Below are positions 46,209-55,198 of a stretch of DNA of 64,000 bases, in pieces. How positions within the stretch are numbered: the stretch's first letter is position 1; each line of letters begins with the position of its first letter. Origin of the DNA: Paeniglutamicibacter cryotolerans (lineage in GTDB: Bacteria; Actinomycetota; Actinomycetes; Actinomycetales; Micrococcaceae); contig NZ_JACHVS010000001.1 of NCBI RefSeq assembly GCF_014190875.1, forward strand, positions 2,232,001 to 2,296,000, read 5' to 3'. The notes under the pieces were generated by a model. It saw nothing but the letters and a program-made list of their open reading frames with translations, had not been told where the DNA came from and ran no database searches. Made by a program: the position numbers and the translations under genes.

Positions 46209-47512
46209 GGGACGTTGCTAAAATTCTGAAGCAAGCCCAGCGCAAGAACCTGGGCCGCAAGGGTCGGAATCAAAAGGGTATCGAACTGAACTGGTCCCCG
46301 ACAGTATGGATCTGAATTATTCTGTCCAACATTCGGCAAGCATTTCAAGCTGGTTCGGTCAAGATAAGTTGAAGGTCACCGGACCGGGATGGCCCCAATG
46401 TGAGGCATCTGGCGCATAGTCTCACTGGGTAGCGGTAGTCCACGTAACTGGTTTGTCGTCTCTCAGGATTATCGCAACCCAAGAGGCGCTACGCGCCAGC
46501 ATCGTCAAAGTCTGCTTTAAGTAGGTGAGTATTCGACGCTTTGGGGACCACCTATTATTGCCGTTGGGGGCCGGTACGTCCCCGCGTGGGAGCCACCAGT
46601 CTCCCACGGGCCTATCTATTCCTGAACGGCGCCGAACTTCTCGCGTCATGCGCGCCTTCCGGCTCAGATCCGGATGGTGTGGTGGACGTCCCGGGCCATG
46701 TCCACATCGGCGTGGACGCCGGTGCCGGCCCATCTGCGGACAACGCGCGCAGAACAGGCAGGGCTGGGCCGTAACGGCGTTCCCTGGGCTCGCGCCACTT
46801 GCTGAGGGGCTTCCCCGCCGGATAGCAGCCCCGCTATCGCCGCCGGGATAGAGTCCGGCGTGCACTTCCCGTGGTTGGTAGTCCCCGGCAGCCTGCAGGG
46901 GCGACCGGTCCAGACCGGACGTGCTTACGTCGCGGCGTCTACCACCACTCCGCCAGCTAAGTGGCTCCCGGCAACGCCACTGGTGGCTCCCACTGAGAAT
47001 ATTCGCGTTTTCCCGCGGTGGTCCCCCCGCGCAATATTGCTGGCTCCCATACGAGCAAATATTCAAGTAGGACTGGTTGATGCTTGCCATCGCATCTAGG
47101 AGATCACCTGCAGGTATGAGGTGGTATCCCCTAGGTATGGAAACCCGGCATTGGGCGGAGGCAACCAGTAGTTAAACAGTAGTCGTGTCGGTCCATAACG
47201 CCGGAATCAGTATAAAAAATACGCCAATAAATTCGGCACAGACACGGACCATCGGATCGCCATAGGTAACTTCGCGCTGGCGCGAGTATTCAAAGCGGGA
47301 CGTCTTGTGGAGATCAAGCTCATTGAAGTAGTTGGGTACTCGTGCTGCCACAGACATCGCTTCGTAGGCTCGGGGCAGGCGGCCCGCAGGGGGGCGCCGC
47401 ATTGTCTATTTAGCGGTAGCGAGAGCCATTGCCAACGGAAATTCCAATCCAAAGGGTTTTTGCCGAATTAGCTCTGGTGTGCGCGGCCGTCAGCTATGGG
47501 GGGAATGGCAGC
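46209..47512. other. Gene-free region with a structured GC-rich core
   Basis: No credible coding frame on either strand. The flanks are AT-rich, but 46560-46990 is GC-rich and full of short hairpins: GTGGGAG/CTCCCAC (46586-46607), GTCCAC/GTGGAC (46700-46717, with a competing GTGGAC at 46682), GATAGC/GCTATC (46821-46838). A 15-base sequence at 46586-46600 recurs inverted at 46979-46993. AT motifs built on AATATT (near 46999, 47032 and 47056) and repeated TGGCTCCC lie between the core and the sugar-transferase gene. It may be a long regulatory leader, a structured RNA, or debris of an old insertion. Confidence 0.5.
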
Positions 47513-49012
47513 GTGACGCAAACACATGGTTCTTGGGGAACTCATGAGTCTCTGGCCGCAGACTCGACGACACATGCCGTCCAGGATTGGCCGCTAAGGA
47601 TCGTTAGCGAACAGGAACCATATTCCGGTCTGAAATGGCGCCAGTTCTATACTCGGATACTAATGGTTTCGGACGCCAGCATTATCGTGATGTCGTGTCT
47701 CGCGGTTGCTGTACTGGTCAGAGCAAGATCAATTCACATAATTGCCGCCTATACCGGGGTCGCGATGCTATGGATCCTCCTTTTAGTGCTCTGCCGGACC
47801 AGATCACCACAGCGAATTGGCGTCGGATCCAAGGAATACAAGAGGCTTATCGACGCCACTGCCATCGTTGCAGGTACAACGGCAGTCATTGCCGTAGGGA
47901 CGGGAAATACCGATTTGCGCATCCTGATATTTGTCGGATTGCCTGCCGGGCTGGCCTGTCTGCTCATTGAGCGATGGACGTGGAGAAAGTGGCTTTGGCG
48001 AAAAGCACGTGAAGGACGAGCGCTTTCCCAAGTCATTGTGGTGGGGTGTGCCTCGGATATCGATTATGTCATCCGTCAGCTCGGCAAGAATGCCGGGCCG
48101 GCTTATCGGATCGTTGGCCTCCTTTCTGCTGAGCCCGCTGTATCCGATACGGCAGAAAATGGAATACCTTGGTTCTCTGGGTTGGATCAGTTGGAGATGA
48201 TAATCCCGATATTGGGCGCGGACTCGGTCATCGTCGCCGGCCCGCTCGACGGCGGTAATGCCTCCCTTAAGGACTTGAGCTGGAGACTCGAGAAATCTAG
48301 GACACAAGTGATCGTGGTTTCCTCGTTGACCAATGTCGCCGGTCCCCGAATCAGTGTGAGGCCAGTAGAGGGATTGCCTCTCATGCATGTCGACCTGCCA
48401 AGTTTTTCAGGTGGGCACCATATCGTGAAACGTGCGATGGACATCGTACTTTCGGCCGTTGCACTTCTCGCACTTGCCCCGTTGCTCGGTGTGCTGGCGC
48501 TGCTTATCAAGAAGGACAGCAAAGGCCCTGTAATCTTTGCGCAGGAGCGAATCGGAACTAACGGCCAGTCGTTCAAGATGTTCAAGCTTCGCTCAATGGT
48601 AGTTAACGCCGAGGAAGAACTTGAACGGCTGCAGTCCAAGAACCAGGGAAGCGGTCTCTTGTTCAAGCTCCAGGATGATCCACGCGTCACTAAGGTCGGA
48701 GCGTGGTTGCGAAAGTTTTCCCTTGATGAGCTGCCTCAGATCTATAACGTGCTCCGTGGAGACATGTCACTGGTCGGGCCCAGACCGCCGCTTCCCAAAG
48801 AAGTCGCCAAGTATGAGGGGCATGTGGGACGTCGGCTCTATATCAAACCGGGATTGACCGGTCTATGGCAGGTGAGCGGACGCTCGGACCTCGATTGGGA
48901 AGAGGGGGTCCGTTTGGACCTCTACTACGTGGAAAACTGGTCTGTAACCGGCGACCTCATGATCATGTGGAGGACATTCAAAGTCATGCTCCATCCGGTT
49001 GGCGCTTATTGA
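47513..49012 (+). CDS. Polyprenyl-phosphate sugar-1-phosphate transferase (exopolysaccharide initiation)
   Basis: Loads the first sugar phosphate onto undecaprenyl phosphate at the membrane. About 499 aa: four or five N-terminal helices, a central CoA-binding-like/Rossmann domain (SQVIVVGCASDIDYVI), a hairpin membrane segment near residues 335-355 (ALLALAPLLGVLALLI), then the catalytic domain with FAQERIGTNGQSFKMFKLRSM, LRKFSLDELPQIYNVL, SLVGPRPPLP and KPGLTGLWQVSGR. GTG 47513 is chosen because GGGGGGA lies at eight bases; a TTG at 47429 opens the same frame. It stands alone, with regulators upstream and an IS3 element downstream. The sugar cannot be told from sequence. Confidence 0.92.
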   Translation: MTQTHGSWGTHESLAADSTTHAVQDWPLRIVSEQEPYSGLKWRQFYTRILMVSDASIIVMSCLAVAVLVRARSIHIIAAYTGVAMLWILLLVLCRTRSPQRIGVGSKEYKRLIDATAIVAGTTAVIAVGTGNTDLRILIFVGLPAGLACLLIERWTWRKWLWRKAREGRALSQVIVVGCASDIDYVIRQLGKNAGPAYRIVGLLSAEPAVSDTAENGIPWFSGLDQLEMIIPILGADSVIVAGPLDGGNASLKDLSWRLEKSRTQVIVVSSLTNVAGPRISVRPVEGLPLMHVDLPSFSGGHHIVKRAMDIVLSAVALLALAPLLGVLALLIKKDSKGPVIFAQERIGTNGQSFKMFKLRSMVVNAEEELERLQSKNQGSGLLFKLQDDPRVTKVGAWLRKFSLDELPQIYNVLRGDMSLVGPRPPLPKEVAKYEGHVGRRLYIKPGLTGLWQVSGRSDLDWEEGVRLDLYYVENWSVTGDLMIMWRTFKVMLHPVGAY

Positions 49013-49355
49013 TATGCAAAAAGCGGACGCGCTCCTTGGCGGTTATCGTCCACTGTCGATGTCCACGTAGATTGCACGAAATCTGTCAAAGTAGCCGTTT
49101 GCTTCGACCGGAGGATTCAGGTTTTCCTCTTGCCCAAATGAGCCGGGAAACCTAGTGCTCCCGGGGAAAGTTTCCGTGTTGACATTACTTTCGGCCCATC
49201 TCTTGGCGGTTGCGAAATCTGCTGATTGACAGGGGCCGGCGACGATGGAACCCCTCGGGGGCTCTCCCCCCAGCCGTTGTCGGCCCCATGGATGTTTCCC
49301 GGGGATCCAGAGTTCCCGGGGAAACTAACTAACCCATCGTGGGGTTGCCCGCAAG
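49013..49355. other. Gene-free DNA with inverted repeats before the IS element
   Basis: No gene seen. Long stem 49232-49243 / 49276-49287 (GGGGCC...GGCCCC with two G-T pairs) may end the sugar-transferase message. An inverted repeat at 49294-49325 has TCCCGGGGAAAC-type arms, and a further copy of TCCCGGGGAAA lies at 49159-49169. Confidence 0.5.
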
Positions 49356-49375
49356 TAGTAGACACGTGTTCCGCA

Positions 49376-50281
49376 TCACGCAGCTAGCGTGAGCACCTCT
49401 TCTTCCATTTCAACCAGGCCGACCGGAGTGTTCAAGGCAAGCTCACGCTCGACCGGCGGCACCATCCCAATGCTCGAATGCAACCGGTGCCGGTTATAGA
49501 AATCCTCGATCCACCAGGCAACCGACCGCTTCGCCTCGGCACGGGTCTTCCACACTCGCCGGTCATAGTATTCGGTTTTCAACGGCGACCAGAATGACTC
49601 CTGCATCGCGTTGTCCCTGCACACCCCGGTGCGCCCCACCGACTGCAGCACACCCAGTTCCCGAGCCGTCTCCCACAGCTGCGTCGAGGTGAACTGGGCG
49701 CCCCGATCCGCGTGGAACACCACGTCAGCAGGAACCGTCCCACGCAACGTGTAGGCCATCCTCAACGCCCGTTCAACCAGGTCGGTGGTCTGCACCGAGT
49801 CCATCGCCCAGCCCAGGACCCTGCGGGAACAACCATCGCGCACGGCACACAAATACAACCAGCCCTCACGCGTTCGCAGGTAGATGATATCCGAAATCCA
49901 CACCGCATCCAGCCGCCCGCGATCCCACGTGCGTTTGACCAAATCAGGCAAGTGGTGGGTATCCACGCCCGGGATGGTCGTCACCGGACGGAACTTGCGC
50001 GGACTGATCCCCTCAATGCCTTGCCGGCGCATGGACTGCGCCACGGTCTTGCGATCAGCCACGGTGCCCTCCCGATGAAGTTGGGCTGCCACGCGGCGAG
50101 CCCCATAGGTCTGGTCGGACTCCTCAAAGACCTTCGCGACCTTCGCATCCCGTGCACGTTGCCTCACCGCGCGCGGGCTCGGTCCGTGGAGCCGCCGCCC
50201 GTTCCAGCGGTAGTAGGAGGCCGAGACCTTCAGGAGGCGGGCCATCCGTTTGACCGAGAAGTTCTCCTTCTCCGCGCGCAT
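49376..50281 (-). CDS. IS3-family transposase OrfB
   Basis: 301 aa. N-terminal HTH_21-like segment (SVKRMARLLKVSASYYRW), then the integrase core with the DDE triad: Asp in WISDIIYL, Asp in HADRGAQFTS, and Glu in NAMQESFWSPLKTEYY. C-terminal NRHRLHSSIGMVPP is typical of the IS3 group. Its ATG overlaps the OrfA stop (TGATG); in active IS3 elements OrfB is made as an OrfAB fusion by -1 frameshifting. Confidence 0.92.
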   Translation of the reverse strand: MRAEKENFSVKRMARLLKVSASYYRWNGRRLHGPSPRAVRQRARDAKVAKVFEESDQTYGARRVAAQLHREGTVADRKTVAQSMRRQGIEGISPRKFRPVTTIPGVDTHHLPDLVKRTWDRGRLDAVWISDIIYLRTREGWLYLCAVRDGCSRRVLGWAMDSVQTTDLVERALRMAYTLRGTVPADVVFHADRGAQFTSTQLWETARELGVLQSVGRTGVCRDNAMQESFWSPLKTEYYDRRVWKTRAEAKRSVAWWIEDFYNRHRLHSSIGMVPPVERELALNTPVGLVEMEEEVLTLAA

Positions 50282-50616
50282 CAGTTCGAAACGTTCCGAG
50301 GGTGATGCTTCGACGCGAAGAAGGAGGCCGCTTTTCCCAGGAATTGGTTATCTTCCCTCAGATCGGAGACCTCGCGACGCAGGCGTTTGAGTTCAGCGCG
50401 TTCATCCTCATCCAGGGCCCCGGTTGGTTCGCCGCCGAGCCCGCGCCGGTCCTTTTCAACCCGGACCCAGGTGCCCAGGGTTTGATCGCCGACATTGATT
50501 TCGCGGGCGACTTTCGCGACGGAGCGTCCGGTGTCGATGACCAGGGCCGCGGCTTCTCGTTTGTATTCGTCGGTGAAAGTCCGGCGTTACTTCTTTGCTT
50601 CTGACATCAGTGACAT
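50281..50616 (-). pseudogene. IS3-family transposase OrfA with a nonsense codon
   Basis: HTH protein of the IS. From ATG 50616 or 50607 the frame begins MSEAKK and then meets TAA (50589..50587), where homologues have Tyr. Past it the frame is intact: RRTFTDEYKREAAALVIDTG, VAKVAREINVGDQTLGTW, a leucine-zipper-like ELKRLRREVSDLREDNQFL, and the terminal AASFFASKHH. One base change (TAC or TAT to TAA) explains the stop. Readthrough or internal start cannot be ruled out. Confidence 0.8.
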
Positions 50617-50775
50617 TTTTCCAGCAGGATTCCTTATCCCGCTAATTCGGGTGTCCACTAATTAAGGATAGGCCCAATCGGGCCTGTATTGGGTTAGGGC
50701 TGACGCGAAGTCGCGTCGGGGCCGATGGCATGGCAGAATAGTTCACTGTGTTCAGGGAGTAAATCCGTGGCGCAA

Positions 50776-50847
50776 TCCGCCCTGGTGTAATGGCAGCACC
50801 CCAGCCTTTGGAGCTGTGGAGTATAGGTTCGAGTCCTATGGGCGGAA
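50776..50847 (+). tRNA. tRNA-Gln (anticodon TTG)
   Basis: 72-base cloverleaf: acceptor TCCGCCC paired with GGGCGGA and discriminator A, anticodon stem CCAGC/GCTGT around the loop CTTTGGA (anticodon TTG, reads CAA), T arm ATAGG-TTCGAGT-CCTAT. CCA is not encoded. It lies upstream of glmU, a common actinobacterial arrangement. Confidence 0.93.
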
Positions 50848-50936
50848 CGTTGTAACCATTGATCCAGGACACCTGCAGTCTCGCGATAGAATGGACTGGC
50901 CGTGTCCGGCCAATCAATCCCATGGGAGTACACATT

Positions 50937-52367
50937 TTGAGCGTGGAAGCCACCGAACCCGCAGCCGTGATCGTCCTAGCCGCCGGGGCTGGAACCCGAA
51001 TGAAATCTGCCAAACCCAAGATCCTCCACGAAATCGGTGGGCGTTCGATGGTGGGACATGCGATTGCCGCAGCTTCCGGGCTTGAGCCGCAAAAGCTGGT
51101 TGCCGTAGTTCGTCACGAACGCGACAGGGTCGTCGAGCACCTGCTCGAAATCGCCCCTTCATTGATCATTGCCGACCAGGACGAGGTTCCGGGGACGGGC
51201 AGGGCCGTCCAGCTGGGCCTCGCGGCGCTTCCCGAGCACACCGAGGGCACCATCGTCGTTACGTACGGGGACGTTCCGCTGCTGACCACGTCGCTTTTGC
51301 GTGAGCTTGTTGCCGTCCACGAGGTCGACGAGAACTCTGTCACCGTGCTGACTGCACTGCTGGATGATGCCACCGGCTACGGGCGGATCCTGCGCGCCGA
51401 TGATGGAACGGTCATTGGAATCGTCGAACACAAGGACGCAACCGATGAGCAGCTAGCCATTCGCGAGATCAACTCCGGAATATATGCCTTCGACGCTGCA
51501 GTCCTTCGCGATGCACTTGCACAGGTCACCACGGACAACGCCCAGGCCGAGATGTACCTGACCGATGTGCTGGGCATTGCCCGCCGCGCCGGGGGACGTG
51601 TTGCCGCCGTCGTGACCGGAGACCGCTGGCAGGTCGAGGGCGTCAACGACCGCGTCCAGCTGGCCGCCTTGGGTGCCGAAATGAACCGACGCATCGTTGA
51701 GAAGTGGATGCGCGCTGGGGTCACCGTCATCGACCCGGCGACCACTTGGATCGGCGTCGAGGTCGCCCTGTCCAACGACGTGACCATCAAGCCGGGAACG
51801 CAGTTGCACGGCCTGACTGCCATAGGCACTGACGCGATCATCGGCCCGGATACAACCCTGACCAACGTCAGGGTCGGGCGTGGAGCGAGTGTGGTGCGCA
51901 GCGACGCAACCGATTCGCAGATCGGCGCCGGCGCCACGGTGGGTCCATTCGCCTACCTTCGCCCGAAGACTGATCTGGGTGAACAGGGCAAGATCGGCGC
52001 ATTCTACGAAACGAAGAATGTCACGATCGGCACCGGCTCAAAGCTTTCGCACCTCGGCTATGCCGGGGATGCGGAGATTGGCGAATACACCAATATTGGT
52101 TGCGGTAACATTACCGCCAACTACGATGGGGTCAACAAGCACCGCACGGTCATCGGCTCCCATGTGCGCACGAGTTCCAACACGGTATTCGTGGCACCGG
52201 TGAGTATCGGTGACGGCGCTTACACGGGTGCCGGGGCCATCGTCCGCAAGGACGTCCCTGCCGGCGCGCTGGCACTTTCGATTGCTCCCCAGCGCAATGC
52301 CGAGGGCTGGACGGTAGCGAAGCGTCCGGGCAGTGCGTCGGCCCAAGCCGCCGAAGCCGCACACTAG
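50937..52367 (+). CDS. glmU: Bifunctional GlcN-1-P acetyltransferase / GlcNAc-1-P uridyltransferase
   Basis: Makes UDP-GlcNAc for peptidoglycan and other glycans in two steps. About 476 aa. The N-terminal pyrophosphorylase domain has LAAGAGTRMKS at 14-24 and VTYGDVPLL; the C-terminal half is a left-handed beta-helix of hexapeptide repeats with the acetyl-transfer segment GEYTNIGCGNITANYDG. TTG 50937 follows GGGAG at eight bases and gives the usual N-terminus; ATG 50922 in the same frame is the alternative. TAGAAT at 50886-50891 is a plausible -10. prs follows 59 bases downstream. Confidence 0.95.
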   Translation: MSVEATEPAAVIVLAAGAGTRMKSAKPKILHEIGGRSMVGHAIAAASGLEPQKLVAVVRHERDRVVEHLLEIAPSLIIADQDEVPGTGRAVQLGLAALPEHTEGTIVVTYGDVPLLTTSLLRELVAVHEVDENSVTVLTALLDDATGYGRILRADDGTVIGIVEHKDATDEQLAIREINSGIYAFDAAVLRDALAQVTTDNAQAEMYLTDVLGIARRAGGRVAAVVTGDRWQVEGVNDRVQLAALGAEMNRRIVEKWMRAGVTVIDPATTWIGVEVALSNDVTIKPGTQLHGLTAIGTDAIIGPDTTLTNVRVGRGASVVRSDATDSQIGAGATVGPFAYLRPKTDLGEQGKIGAFYETKNVTIGTGSKLSHLGYAGDAEIGEYTNIGCGNITANYDGVNKHRTVIGSHVRTSSNTVFVAPVSIGDGAYTGAGAIVRKDVPAGALALSIAPQRNAEGWTVAKRPGSASAQAAEAAH

Positions 52368-52426
52368 CACACCAAGATTTTCCCTCGAGTCATTTCGAAC
52401 ACCGTTTCAGCGAGAAAGCGAACCCC

Positions 52427-53407
52427 ATGAGTGAACTCAGCCACAACGTCGACAAGAAGCTGGTGTTGGCGTCTGGCCGTGCCCACCCCGAACTGGCAGA
52501 GGCTGTTGCTGACGCGCTCGGCACCGAGCTACTGCCCATGTCCGCATACGACTTCGCCAACGGTGAGATCTACGTTCGTTCGGGTGAAAGCGTTCGCGGC
52601 AAGGACGTCTTCATCATCCAGGCGCACCCCGCGCCGCTGAACAATTGGCTGATGGAACAGCTGATCATGGTTGATTCCATGAAGCGCGCTTCCGCCCGCC
52701 GTATCACGGTCGTTGCGCCGTTCTACCCCTATGCCCGCCAGGACAAGAAGGGACGTGGGCGTGAGCCGATCTCGGCGCGTCTTGTCGCCGACCTTTTCAA
52801 GGCCGCAGGTGCGGACCGCATCATGAGCGTTGACTTGCACACCTCGCAGATTCAGGGCTTTTTCGACGGGCCGGTCGACCACCTCTTCGCGATTCCGTTG
52901 CTTGCGGACTACATCCGTGGACGTGTCGGCAGCGACGAGATTACCGTTGTCTCTCCGGACACGGGCCGCGTGCGCGTTGCCGAGCAGTGGGCCGAACGCC
53001 TCGGCGGTGCGCCGCTGGCATTCGTGCACAAGTCACGTGATCTGACAGTGCCGAACCAGGCGGTTTCAAAGACCGTCGTCGGTCAGATCGAGGGACGTAC
53101 CTGCGTCCTCATCGATGACATGATCGATACTGGCGGAACGATCGCCGGTGCCGTGAAGGTGCTGAAGGATGCTGGCGCCAAGGATGTCATTATTGCCGCC
53201 ACGCACGCCGTCTTCTCCGATCCGGCGGCACAGCGCCTATCCGAGTGTGGTGCCCGTGAAGTCGTGGTCACCGATACCCTGCCGATCCCCGAAGCTAAGC
53301 GTTTCGAGACGCTGACGGTCCTTTCAATTGCTCCGCTGCTGGCACGCGCGATCAAGGAAGTCTTCGAGGACGGTTCCGTGACGAGCTTGTTCGACGGCAA
53401 CAGCTAA
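52427..53407 (+). CDS. prs: Ribose-phosphate pyrophosphokinase
   Basis: Makes PRPP from ribose 5-phosphate and ATP for nucleotides, His, Trp and the pentose part of envelope glycans. 326 aa, class I. The metal/ATP segment SVDLHTSQIQGFFDGPVDH and the PRPP loop VLIDDMIDTGGTIAGA are present, as is FANGEIYVR near the N-terminus. ATG 52427. Probably cotranscribed with glmU; a strong terminator follows. Confidence 0.96.
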   Translation: MSELSHNVDKKLVLASGRAHPELAEAVADALGTELLPMSAYDFANGEIYVRSGESVRGKDVFIIQAHPAPLNNWLMEQLIMVDSMKRASARRITVVAPFYPYARQDKKGRGREPISARLVADLFKAAGADRIMSVDLHTSQIQGFFDGPVDHLFAIPLLADYIRGRVGSDEITVVSPDTGRVRVAEQWAERLGGAPLAFVHKSRDLTVPNQAVSKTVVGQIEGRTCVLIDDMIDTGGTIAGAVKVLKDAGAKDVIIAATHAVFSDPAAQRLSECGAREVVVTDTLPIPEAKRFETLTVLSIAPLLARAIKEVFEDGSVTSLFDGNS

Positions 53408-53423
53408 GAATTCTGCTAGGACG

Positions 53424-53462
53424 ACAAGTGTGGCCCCGGTCAACGACCGGGGCCACACTTGT
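53424..53462. terminator. Terminator after prs
   Basis: Perfect 18-base arms (53424-53441 and 53445-53462) with a three-base loop. Very stable; ends the glmU-prs unit. Confidence 0.88.
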
Positions 53463-54028
53463 CATCCTGCTCCTGCCTCCAGGTGCGGGGATTAGGAGGA
53501 GCCGATGGCTGCTGGGGGGTGCGGACCGCTGAAACGTTGCCCGCCGGTCACCGGCTCCGGCTAGGACGATTGGGGTGGTGATCTGGGGTCGCCACCTCAA
53601 GGGCATTTCACCCTCGTCATCGATCTTGAAGATCTACTAGCCCTGCCGACAATACGTGTGTATTTCGTGCTGGTGAATACGTGCCGATACCCGAAGTGGA
53701 GCGCTCACACACGTGTTATCCGGTGCCTGACACTCGTTATTCGGAAGCGCGGGAGGCCCGATTGCTGAAGTCTTATGAAAGTGTCGGCCTGTCCTGAGGC
53801 TGGGGCTGAGAGTGCATGAGGATCATCAGCATAGGCTTTCATCTTTTGGCGGCACGGTCCTCCTGCTGATATTCTTTCCTATAGTGCCCAGGCGAGGGAA
53901 CAAAGGAATTTTCCGGTGTTCCGTTATCGACGAGGCTAGACGTTAGACATGGTTCCGTTTTCGGATGGATCGTGTTGCTTCTAGGCCCGAACCCGGGGGC
54001 AGCAACCGACAACCATCTTGGAGGACTC
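53463..54028. other. Gene-free stretch before rplY
   Basis: 566 bases with no gene that I can support. AATACGTG occurs twice, 25 bases apart (53651-53658 and 53676-53683), and CACACGTGTT near 53707. TATAGT at 53880-53885 could be a -10 for rplY, without a clear -35. Confidence 0.35.
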
Positions 54029-54598
54029 ATGTCTGAACTCTTGAACATCACAGCAGAAGCACGCGCCAACTTCGGCAAGGGCTACGCTCGCCAGGCCCGC
54101 ATCGCCGGCAAGATCCCGGCAGTAATCTACGGCCACGGTGCCGAGCCGCTCCACGTGCTGCTTCCCGGTAAGCAGACCACACTGGCAGTTCGCCAGTCCA
54201 ATGCTCTGTTGAACATCGACCTGGATGGCGAAAACCACGTCACCCTGGTGAAGGACATTCAGCGCCACGCACTGCGCCAGACCGTTGACCACCTTGACCT
54301 GTTGACCGTCAAGAAGGGCGAAAAGGTCTCCGTCGAGGTTTTCGTTCGCATAGAAGGCGAAGTTGCTCCCGGCGCCAAGCTGTCGCTGGATCACCCGTCG
54401 CTGCTCGTTCAGGCTGAAGCCGTCGCCCTGCCGGACCACGTTGTCGCCAACATCGCTGGCATGGAAGCCGGCACGCAGGTCCTCGCCTCGGATCTGATCC
54501 TGCCAGCTGGCACGGAACTGGCCATTGAAGCTAACTTCGTTATCGCCACCATTGACGCCATCGCCGTCGAAGAAGAATCTGCAGCTTCCGCAGAGTAG
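54029..54598 (+). CDS. rplY: 50S ribosomal protein L25/general stress protein Ctc
   Basis: Binds 5S rRNA. 189 aa, the long Ctc form: L25 domain (about 1-92, with GKGYARQARIAGKIPAVIYG) and the TL5-type C-terminal domain, ending in an acidic tail EEESAASAE. ATG 54029 has GGAGG at five bases. Followed after 18 bases by pth, the standard pair. Confidence 0.96.
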   Translation: MSELLNITAEARANFGKGYARQARIAGKIPAVIYGHGAEPLHVLLPGKQTTLAVRQSNALLNIDLDGENHVTLVKDIQRHALRQTVDHLDLLTVKKGEKVSVEVFVRIEGEVAPGAKLSLDHPSLLVQAEAVALPDHVVANIAGMEAGTQVLASDLILPAGTELAIEANFVIATIDAIAVEEESAASAE

Positions 54599-54616
54599 TC
54601 TTCACGCTTTTTTCGC

Positions 54617-55198
54617 ATGACTAGCGAAACCTGGCTCGTAGCCGGGCTCGGGAATCCCGGGCCCGGCTACGCGCACAACAGGCACAATATCGGGCAAATG
54701 GTCCTCGACGAGCTGGCGGGACGCATAGGTGGGAAATTCAAGACCCACAAGACGCGTGCCCAAGTGCTCGAGGGGCGTCTCGGCATCGGGGGACCCCGCG
54801 TGGTTCTGGCCAAACCTATGACCTACATGAACCTTTCCGGTGGACCGGTGGCCGGGTTGGCGAAGTTTTACGGGATCGATTCAGGCCACCTGATTGCCGT
54901 CCACGACGAAATTGACATCCCCTTCGACACCGTGAAGATCAAGGTCGGTGGCGGCGAGGGTGGGCACAACGGGCTTCGGGATATCTCGAAAGCCATGGGG
55001 ACCAAGGATTACTACAGGATCCGCGCCGGGGTCGGGCGTCCTCCTGGACGAATGGACACCGCCGACTACGTCCTGAAGGATTTCGGTAAGGACGAGAAGA
55101 GGGAACTGCCCTTCTTGATCGACGCCGCTGCCGATGCAGTTGAACTTTTGGTGACCCAGGGGCTGGACACGGCACAGCTGAAATTCCACGGAGCATAG
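54617..55198 (+). CDS. pth: Peptidyl-tRNA hydrolase
   Basis: Frees tRNA from peptidyl-tRNA that has dropped off ribosomes. 193 aa. Active-site residues are visible: Asn13 in GLGNPGPGY, His23 in NRHNIG, and the Asp in VHDEIDIPF; also KPMTYMNLSG and GGGEGGHNGLRDI. The ATG has no good ribosome-binding site of its own, so it may depend on coupling with rplY. Confidence 0.96.
   Translation: MTSETWLVAGLGNPGPGYAHNRHNIGQMVLDELAGRIGGKFKTHKTRAQVLEGRLGIGGPRVVLAKPMTYMNLSGGPVAGLAKFYGIDSGHLIAVHDEIDIPFDTVKIKVGGGEGGHNGLRDISKAMGTKDYYRIRAGVGRPPGRMDTADYVLKDFGKDEKRELPFLIDAAADAVELLVTQGLDTAQLKFHGA

Larger units (their letters stand above)
49356..50660 (-). mobile_element. IS3-family insertion sequence
   Basis: About 1.3 kb with two overlapping minus-strand frames, OrfA then OrfB. 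Proposed ends are short imperfect inverted repeats, TAGTAGACAC at 49356-49365 and its counterpart TAGTGGACAC (reverse strand of 50651-50660). No clear target-site duplication is seen, so the exact boundaries are tentative. OrfA has a premature stop, so the copy is probably not autonomous. Confidence 0.8.

Noticed and set aside
46422..47090. Open frame of 222 codons on the minus strand in the gene-free region
   Set aside because: Arg/Gly/Pro-rich without hydrophobic core, no domain, no ribosome-binding site, and it crosses several perfect hairpins; reads as chance frame in GC-rich DNA.
50776..50847. tRNA-Gln as the integration site of the 38-50 kb island
   Set aside because: Integrases usually use the 3' end of a tRNA, which here faces glmU, away from the island. 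No copy of the tRNA 3' sequence is found near 38.1 kb and no integrase gene is present.
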